Below, piece by piece: positions 56,762-64,000 of a stretch of 64,000 nt of DNA (positions are counted from its first letter, which is position 1; each line of letters begins with the position of its first letter). The notes under the pieces were generated by a model that saw nothing but the letters and a program-made list of their open reading frames with translations, searched no databases and was not told where the DNA came from. This DNA comes from Pachyseris speciosa. Lineage: Eukaryota > Cnidaria > Anthozoa > Scleractinia > Pachyseridae. The stretch covers positions 778,501 through 842,500 of the forward strand of contig JAEMWC010000039.1 in assembly GCA_016490735.1 (NCBI GenBank), in the 5' to 3' direction. The position numbers and the translations under genes were made by a program.

Positions 56762-58811
56762 ATTAATGAGTGAAGGTTAACTTTGAACTTTTTAACTAGT
56801 TCGTAACGAGGAATACTTTGAAAAATACACGTCACTAGGTATATATACATACTTCACACAGTACGTAAATAAATGTTTACGTAATTTTGTTGGTATAGTA
56901 ACCTCACAGAAGTCTTTATCTAGTCCAGGTAGCTTTTTGAAGTTGTTTCAAAATCCAATCAGTTGAAATATACAGCACAGTGTGCAATAGCACATGATAG
57001 TACTGCTCAGAAGCTTTCATTTAACTAATTATAGATCACTCTTTTTCTCATTAGGTAATGCATGGAAAGCTAAGCATCACAGAGGAGTAAAGTAATGATC
57101 AGTCGCTTACGTTCTTTTGAGTGATCACACTTAAAGATTTCTTCCTCTAAATGAATAAAAAAGGTCGAACCACTTTATACAGGAAAATTAAAAGCAAAAT
57201 ACTAATCAACAGCTTTCACTTAAACGCCCACTCTTTGCTATTGCAAACCAACCCCAGTGGCTAACCACGCGGTACAACATAGCTTAATTGATTGCGCAGT
57301 GGTTATAACGAATCCCTTAGGTATGTTGTTAAATCATGTTACCTTATTAAGAACTACAAGGTTCTTTTTGAAAGGGTAACTTAGTCAAGTTATCAACTAC
57401 CGTTAGAAAAGAAAGAAAATGATCCTCCTCTCCAAGAAGTAGTTCGTCATTTTAGCGTTAACGCTCAAAATACAGTGGCTTGCGAAGTATTAGATACCCT
57501 TGATTAATAATTCAAAAATATGCTACTTGACTAATATCAATAACAATCACCAACCCGGAAAACAACTAAGTGATTAAAGGGACTTTAATTTTTTTACTGA
57601 CTTTAACCTTGGTGGCGTGAGTTGACCTTGGTGGTGCGATCAAAACTTTATACACCAGCCTCATAAGATACGTTTTTTTTTTTTTTACTTAATAGGGCTG
57701 GTATGTAAATAAATGTTCTGTAATCGTATTGGTATCGAAGAAGTTAAATAAAACAGGTAGAGATTTGCCGCATATTGAAAAATATCACAGGATAGTTTTG
57801 CTCCGAAGCTTGCATTTTAATACACACTCTTCACATTTTCGTCCGTAGATTGATTCAAATCAGGGTAGATCAATCTTGTTCCCATTGTGCAACTCACGAA
57901 AAAAATAATCATATAGCAAGGGATTAATTTGAATTGAGCATCATTCACCTAAGAATTTATTCCTACAGGCTAAGAAAAAAAGACGGAAACTTTAAATAGG
58001 TTCTCTTGGCCTCAAATGCTCAGGATGGATACGGATGGCAACGTGAAGAAAAGTGGGTCGGTGTTTTTCTAGTTCAACCTTCGCCGTGTCCGGTGAGAGC
58101 CAAAATAAACCAATTATGCTTTGTTCTCTCAGTTCCAGAATTACCTTTATGTCTTTCTGTTGGAATTCTAAGACCACTTTGTGTATACGTATAAAATTGT
58201 TCTTACTGTAGTCTTGATTTAATCAATATTTTGGTCCAGAGACAAAACTATCCATGGCATAGCAGGCCTTAAAAAGGCCATTCTTTGCTATGCAAGTTAT
58301 CGAATCACGTTACTTTATTAATCTTAAAAGGATAACTTATTCAAGTTATCAACAACTGTTACAAAACAAAGTTTTCAATTGCTCCCCCTCTCCAAGAAAT
58401 GCACTTGATTAATAGATCGAAAATACACTACTTGAATAATATCAGTATCAATCACCAACCCGTGAAATCAACTAAGTGATTTGAAAGACTTTTAACTAAT
58501 GATTATTTACCGTCTTCCACTTTAATAACATTGGTGGCGTGATCTGGTGTAACAAGGAAAACTTGAAACCTACGTCATTGGACATCGTTTTTTCAATATA
58601 TTACGAAACCAAACTAGGCGATTTACACAGCACGTAAACAAATCTTTCAGGGGTTTACGTAATCATATTGGTATCAAAAAGAGTTTTTAACTAGGCCGGG
58701 CCAACAGGTGAAGCTGTTTCATGATATCGGCAGCGTTCCATATCACAGGAAAGACCCGCTCAGGGGCTCAGATGACTTAGAGTACTGACTAGTCTTTTGA
58801 TCCCCCCCCCC

Positions 58812-58872
58812 CTGCTGCGCCCTCATCAGCTATCACGCGATGGAAATCTCGAGCTTATAATCTAATTGTTAA
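58812..58872. mobile_element. Fragment of the 13.0/33.8-kb MITE
   Basis: GCGCCCTCATCAGCTATCAC followed by GCGATGGAAATCTCGAGC and TAATCTAATTGTTA is one half of that MITE's terminal hairpin, at the junction between duplication copies 1 and 2. Confidence 0.7.
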
Positions 58873-60214
58873 GTAAAACATTATAACGTGAATCGGCTGT
58901 TTTTAAATCCATACGGGGACTCTGTTAACTTTTTATATGATGTTAAACACCTCTTTGATACTGCTGTAAGGTCCTGCATTCAACAGAGTAATTTATTGCT
59001 GATCTTTACCAAGTGTTAACATGTATTAGAAAACAATATTTAAACTTCATGTTATCTGAGAGCTAAAATGGACCGCGTCATTCTTACCGTTAAACTCAAA
59101 ATACAAGGATTTGCTTGAGTGATATCAAGTCCAATCACCTTAGCGACAGGCAAAGGATGTTAGATGATATTATTGAGTGAAGGCTAATTTTGAACTTCTT
59201 ACCTATTTTTTCTTGGTGGCGTGATCTGGTGTAACGAGGAAAACTCTGAAAAATACACGTCACTAGGTATACCTTATCAATATGTTGCGAAAACAAACTA
59301 GGCACTTCACACAACACATAAATAAATGTTTACGTAATTTTGTTGGTATAGTAATATCACTGTAGTCTTTATCTTGTCCAGGTTAGCTTTTGAAGTTGTT
59401 TCAAAATCCACTCAGTTACAAGATACAGCACAGTGAGCAATAGCACATGATAGTACTGCGCAACAGCTCTCATTTAACTAATTATAGATCACTCTTGGTA
59501 ACGCACGGAAAGCTAAGCATCGCAGAGGAGTAAAGTAAATCATTCGCTCCCGTTCTTTTGAATGATCACACTTAAGGATTTCTTCCTCTAAATGAATAAA
59601 AAAGATCGAACCACTTTATATTGGAAAATTAAAAGCAAAATACTAATCAACAGCTTTCACTTAAACGGCCACTCTTTGTTACTGCAAACCAATTCCAGTG
59701 GATAATTATGCGGTACACCATAGCTTAATTGACTGCGCAGTGATTACAGCGAACCCCTCGGGTATGTTATTAAGTCATCTTGCCTTATTAAGAACTACAA
59801 GGTTCTTCTTAAAAGGATAACTCAGTCAAGTTATCAACTAGTGTTAGCAAAGAAAGTTTCAATTGATTCCTCCTATCCCAGAAATAGTTCGTCATTTTAC
59901 CGTTGATAATAGCGAAAATACATGGACGCGGTGCTTGAGAAGTATTAGATACCCTTGATTAATAGATCAAAAATGCGCTACTCGACTAATGTTAGTAACA
60001 ATCACCTACCCGTGAAAACAACTAAGTGATTACAGGGACTTTAATCATTTTACTGACTTTAACCTTGGTGGCGTAATTTGATTTAACGAGGAAAACTTTG
60101 ATACACCTCGTTAGATACGTTTTTTTTAATACGTAACGAAAAAAAACTAGTTATTTAATATTCAGTGCCCTTGGCCGGTGTTTTTCATGTTCAGCCTTCG
60201 CCGTGTCGGGTGAA

Positions 60215-60515
60215 TAATAATAACCTTTATTTACCCTCGGTAGTATTTATAGCACAAAGGCTAGTGGGGCCGAGCAAATACAGAAACAAATAAAGTCAAA
60301 TTAAATCAACTGAACTGAAATCAAATGAAATCAAATCAAATTTTGGTTTTTGGGGAGAGGGGAGAGGGGAAAACCGGAGTACCCGGAGAGAGTAGAGAAC
60401 CAGAGCAGAGTAGAGAACCAACAAACTCAGCCCACTTATATGACACCGAGTCCGGGAATCGAACCCGGGACACATTGGCGGAAGGCGAGCGCTCTCACCA
60501 CTACGCCTCCCTGAA
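60215..60515 (-). mobile_element. tRNA-derived SINE inserted in duplication copy 2
   Basis: Minus-strand head GGGAGGCGTAGTGGTGAGAG then CGCTCGCC; B box GGTTCGATTCC is perfect, the A box is imperfect. The 3' body matches 45400-45480 inverted (CCCTCGGTAGTATTTATAGC on the plus strand). Copy 1 of the duplication continues uninterrupted at the equivalent place (about 58102). Confidence 0.85.
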
Positions 60516-61529
60516 CCATTATAAACCGGTGATTATGCTGTGTTCTCTTTTCCAAAATTACCTTCATGTCTTTCTGTTGGAATTCTAAGACCATTTTGTG
60601 TATACGTATAAAACTGTCCTTAATATAGTCTTCATTTAAACCATATTCAATGGTCCAGAGACAAAACTACCCGTGACGTAGCCCTTTAAGAGGCCGCTCT
60701 TTGTATGCAAGTTATCAAATCATGTTACTTTTTTAACCTTAAGAGGATAACTTATTCAAGTTATCAAAAACTGTTGCAAAAGAAAGTTTTCAATTGTCCC
60801 CCTCTCCAAGAAATAGTTCGTCCTTTTTCCGTGTAACTAAAAAATGCATGGACGTGCTTGAGAAGATAATACCCTTGATTACTGAGTAGATCGAAAATGA
60901 ACTACTTGACTAATATCAGTAACAATCACCAACCCGTGAAAACAACTGAGTAAAGGGACTTTCAACTTATAATTATTTACCGACTTCCACTTTAATTGAC
61001 ATTGGTGGCGTGATCTGGTGTAACGAGGAGAACTTTGAAACCTGCGTCATTAGACATCGTTTTTTCACTATTAGGAAAACAAACTAGGCATTTTACAGGC
61101 ATGTACTAAAAAAATCTTTCAAGGGGTTACGTAATCATATTGGTATAAAAAAAAGTCTTTAACTAGGCCGGGTCAACAGGTGAAGGTGTTTCATGATATC
61201 GGCAGCACAGTGAACAATATATACAGTTCCATACCACAAGATAGACCCGCTCAGGAGGGGATGAGTACGTAGTCTTTTGATTTCTTCCCCCGAGTCTCAA
61301 ATGGTAGATCAAGCTTGCTTATATTGTGTAATGCATGAAACTTGAACTTGAACTCGATAATTTTATTTAAATATGGACAATTCAGCGGTACTGAATTAAT
61401 AAAATCTGCCAATCAAAATGTAAAACTGACCATCCTTCTCATAAAAAAGCTTAAGAATGATGTATATTTGAACTTGTCTCAAAGTTCAGTTTATGATGCA
61501 AAATGTAAAGCCCATTGGTGCATAAATAG

Positions 61530-62490
61530 GGAACCTAACGAGCCAAATCAACGAAGGGCTATATAAAGGCATTTTTAAGTACCTTATGATGTTCCGGATT
61601 CCTTAGCTGAAATGTTAATTTAGATAGCTTAAGGTGGCTCCTACCAGTTTCCAGCAGTTTCAAGCACTATTATTTTAATGGATCATTACTATCAATCTTT
61701 ATGTGTTAATACCTTTAACGTGGTATCAAAGAAATGCCCAAACATTTGGTAAACAAGTTATAAAACTTTATTTGACATAACAGGTTACCATAGCAACGGC
61801 TTAACCTGTTAACAACACCCTTAATTTTAGCTTTAAGTTACAATAACTCAAAAACGAGCTCGGTGACCCCCTTTTTTATTTTCGGGAAATAATTAGCATA
61901 ATAAAATAAAACTTTTTGCAAAGTTAAATAAAAATTGTAGGAGGAGATTCAGAGGCACCTTAAATTTTCAAAAATTTAAGGTGGCTCTGAATCCGTTGCT
62001 GCAATTTTTTTTATTTACAAAAAGTTGGCTCTCGACACGCTTATTACTTTTCAACAATGAAAAATGGGGATCACCGAGCTGGTTTATCTTTGCTTGAAGC
62101 TAAAATAAGGGGTGGTTTTTTAACAGGCTATGGTGTTGCTATGGTAACCTCCTATGTCAAAAAAAAGTTTTACAACTTGTTCACTAATGATTAGGAATTT
62201 CTTTGATAACAGTTTAAAAGTATTAACTCATAAAGATTGGTAGTAATGATCCATCAAAATAGTAGTGCTTGAAAATACTGGAAACTGGGTGGAGCCATTT
62301 TCTTTCCGAAAATGCTAGCTGACGTTCACAGCGATTACGACCTTTCCAAAAATCTCAGGAGCTATGATTTTATGATTTCCCCATTGCGAATCTTTTAGGC
62401 CATGTTTCAGTTAGGAAACGAGTGCGCTCTTTAAACGACGCCGAAACCCTAAGGCGAACTACCTCCCACCGAACAGAGATCTACCGAAAC
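61530..62490. repeat. Dispersed repeat, partner of 21.26-21.69 kb
   Basis: Flanks of the foldback element match the 21-kb repeat: GGCATTTTTAAGTACC / CCGGATTCC on the left, and AATGCTAGCTGACG, AGGCCATGT, CTAAGGCGAACTACC, CCGAAACTTG on the right. Confidence 0.6.
61629..62301. mobile_element. Foldback element, 0.67 kb
   Basis: The left arm starts TTAAGGTGGCTCCTACCAG and contains GGATCATTACTA, ATAACAGGTTACCATAGC and ACGAGCTCGGTGACCCC. The right arm carries the inverses (GGGGATCACCGAGCTGG, GCTATGGTAACCTCC, GTAATGATCCA). The centre near 61970 is TAAATTTTCAAAAATTTA. Arms are about 335 bases and diverged by point changes. No transposase. Confidence 0.9.
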
Positions 62491-62977
62491 TTGGTATAAA
62501 GTTAAAGTTGATAAAATTTACTAGTACACGGCAGCGACAAAGTTTAACAAATTAAACATCATCAGCCGATGATACCCTTCTTTCTTTACATTTTTGTCCA
62601 AATTCGACATATTAATCAAACATAATATTTTTCGTTAATGCAAAGAATGGGAACCGGGAAAAAAAGAGAACAAAAAGTAAACAGTACGAAGCAAAATGTC
62701 GATTAAATAACACTGACACGTAAAAAGCGTAAAAAACGTTTTATTGTAATTGCGCGTGTCCGTAGCAGTTAAATAGTGATAAACTAGTGATAGTCACAGA
62801 GGGGACGTTTGTTGTTACCACTCGCTAGAAGAAGGAAGGGTCATTTGACTTGCACCATCTGATTTTAATCGAAGATGGGTGGTTGGCTACATCCCAGGAA
62901 ATTAGACATGCAAAAGGCGAATCCAAGCATGCTTATTGTGCGACTTGGAATGCATGCGTCTGTGCTTGAAAAGAAGA
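62302..62977. other. Gene-free stretch
   Basis: Apart from the right half of the dispersed repeat, no feature recognised. Confidence 0.45.
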
Positions 62978-63301
62978 TTAATTTGTGTGAATGCTACGGA
63001 ATTCAGGATGGATTTCAAAATGTCTTGGTTGGCACCGGCGAGGCTGCATGAACAGTGAATCACAGTTGTTGGTCCCAAAAACTCGAGGAGGGAACCGTGA
63101 TAATTTTTTAGCTTTTTTCAGGAGTGGGCATTTTGTCGTCTGTCGCTTTCCCGTTGTGTGGACGTCTTTTGACAACATCCGACGAACTTGATCGCTGATG
63201 GCGTCGCGACCGGCTCTAAAGAAGAAAAAAATTAGATGATTTCTGAAAAAATATTCTCCTTTAAAATTAGAACCTCACCATAAGATGGTATACCTGTGCA
63301 T
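62978..63301 (-). CDS. Candidate two-exon small basic protein
   Basis: Minus strand: ATG CAC AG at 63301-63294, donor GTATAC, a 78-bp intron, acceptor TTTTTTTCTTCTTTAG, then exon 2 from 63215 to the stop at 62978-62980. Phases agree (phase 2). The joined protein is 81 residues: MHRAGRDAISDQV, RRMLSKDVHTTGKRQTTKC, then KKAKKLSRFPPRVFG and a tail with two more cysteines. It is rich in Lys/Arg, has no signal peptide in this model, and I know no family. The first exon could be longer: the frame is open upstream as KVENLDLAELSKMHR, back to a stop near 63348. An opposite-strand open frame overlaps exon 2, so chance cannot be excluded. Confidence 0.35.
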
Positions 63302-63799
63302 TTTGATAGCTCGGCTAGGTCCAAGTTTTCAACTTTTTTTTTTAATCAGTAACTTCTTACTAAGTCTCATAATCCTTCTGATTGAAGAGACCAGAATTTT
63401 GGGGTAGAACTGGTTTAAAATTGGAAGGTCGTCATTTTCTCAAAAGTGCAAACCAAACACATTATTTAAGTGGCAAACTCTCCGAACAGAGACGAGAAAG
63501 ACGGCTTTCTTTTTAGCCCTGTGAAGCTTATTGTATGTTGCACGTCTTTAAAATTTTTTTTTTACTTTGTTGAAGTCATTCATCTTAAAGTGAGAGCATA
63601 TAACATGCTGTTTGCGTTTGATTTTACTACTTCCATTACATACGAAATCTTAGAAATACGATGAACAAAGATTATATTTCCCCCAATTATATATATAAGC
63701 AGAATAAGGAGGTTTACACAAACAATGAACTCCCAGCAGAAGAATCCGAAGGATACTATGCCACCACATGAATTTGTAGATAAATAAGAAATAAGGACA
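63302..63799. other. Gene-free stretch
   Basis: No recognisable gene; contains poly-T tracts and a plus frame 63470-63664 without family motif. Confidence 0.45.
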
Positions 63800-63819
63800 G
63801 TGGGGCGAACTTCCAGCTG

Positions 63820-63863
63820 ATCTGACGAATGTAATTACGTTTCGGCTGTTCAGCCTTCTTCAG
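63820..63863 (-). ncRNA. Hammerhead-like motif, left arm
   Basis: Inverse copy of the 63937-63980 motif. Confidence 0.3.
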
Positions 63864-63936
63864 ATTAAAAAGTTTAAAAACTAAGAACTAAAAACTATTT
63901 ACAAGTTTTTAGTTCTTAGTTTTTAAACTTTTTAAT

Positions 63937-63980
63937 CTGAAGAAGGCTGAACAGCCGAAACGTAAGTACATTCGTCAGAT
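63937..63980 (+). ncRNA. Hammerhead-like motif, right arm
   Basis: CTGAAGA, an A, GGCT-GAAC-AGCC, then GAAACGTA and, ten bases on, CGTC. The CTGANGA and GAAA boxes are intact, stem II has four pairs with a GAAC loop, and a short stem III ACG/CGT closes before the expected cleavage C. Stem I pairing is weak. Confidence 0.4.
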
Positions 63981-64000
63981 CAGCTAGAAGTTCGCCCCAC

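Larger units (their letters stand above)
55884..61290. repeat. Segmental tandem duplication, two diverged copies
   Basis: CACCTCTTTGATACTGCT starts both copies, at 55884 and about 58949. Matching landmarks follow in order: AAAATACACGTCACTAGGT (56825/59248), TTACTGACTTTAACCTTGGT (57595/60049), CTTTCTGTTGGAATTCTAAG (58152/60569), GTGTATACGTATAAAA, and AACTAGGCCGGG-TCAACAGGTG (58688/61162). Copy 1 is 55884-58811, copy 2 is 58949-61290. Landmarks also repeat within each copy (GGTGGCGTGATCTGGTGTAAC), so the unit may itself be composite. No gene is conserved. Confidence 0.8.
63800..64000. mobile_element. PLE-like terminal inverted repeat pair with 7-base spacer
   Basis: 63800-63896 (GTGGGGCGAACTTCCAGCTG ...) and 63904-64000 are near-perfect inverses of about 97 bases separated by ATTTACA. 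Each arm holds a hammerhead-like motif and the TTACGTTTCGGCTG / CAGCCGAAACGTAA word typical of PLE-like ends. No coding sequence lies between. The window ends inside or at the edge of the right arm. Confidence 0.85.

Noticed and set aside
60440..60515. A tRNA gene on the minus strand
   Set aside because: It has a good B box and cloverleaf-like words, but an imperfect A box, and it continues into a SINE body shared with 45.4 kb.

Overview
The window looks like nuclear DNA of an anthozoan cnidarian, most likely a stony coral. It is AT-rich and intron-containing, gene-poor and dense in degenerate transposons. The protein families I recognise are typical of coral genomes: rhodopsin-class GPCR genes without introns, P2X7-tail-like zinc proteins, Kolobok-like and Crypton-like transposase relatives, Penelope-like GIY-YIG fragments, a RecQ-like fragment and tRNA-derived SINEs. 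All calls come from reading the sequence; no database search was run.

Layout. 0-13 kb: a decayed LINE (minus), a Penelope-like (PLE) 3' end (minus), an L1-like fragment (plus), a 16-unit minisatellite of about 120 bp per unit (6.5-8.5 kb), a RecQ-like helicase remnant, a second PLE remnant and a MITE. 13-19 kb: a nearly complete but frame-broken Kolobok-like transposase gene. 19-23 kb: a SINE, a first exon encoding a P2X7-C-terminus-like zinc domain (minus), and a seven-transmembrane receptor gene (minus) with one frameshift between TM5 and TM6. 23-39 kb: repeated copies, in both orientations, of one non-autonomous element family, carrying a clean hAT-like insertion with an 8-bp target duplication, a pogo/Tigger-like MITE and a trapped fragment of a second GPCR gene. 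39-40 kb: an internally deleted Gypsy remnant and a palindrome.

41-52.4 kb is the best gene region. Two paralogous, convergent genes encode small secreted cysteine-rich proteins resembling interleukin-17. Each has a seven-codon first exon encoding the start of the signal peptide, a phase-0 intron, and one long terminal exon. They share a glycosylation sequon, a SADDIL...IVPxSNP block, a dibasic site and six cysteines, but both lack the C-terminal CxC of canonical IL-17. Between them lie a SINE and a small GIY-YIG element in 140-bp inverted repeats.

52-64 kb is mostly non-coding: a diverged segmental duplication (55.9-58.8 / 58.9-61.3 kb), one copy interrupted by an element carrying a Crypton-like exon and the other by a SINE; a 0.67-kb foldback element; a possible two-exon small gene on the minus strand; and a long inverted repeat at the window end. 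Hammerhead-ribozyme-like motifs recur at three PLE-like termini (3.75, 46.9/47.5 and 63.8/63.95 kb).

The genes do not form an operon-like system. The only functional pairing visible is the IL-17-like gene pair; most other coding matches are mobile-element relics.
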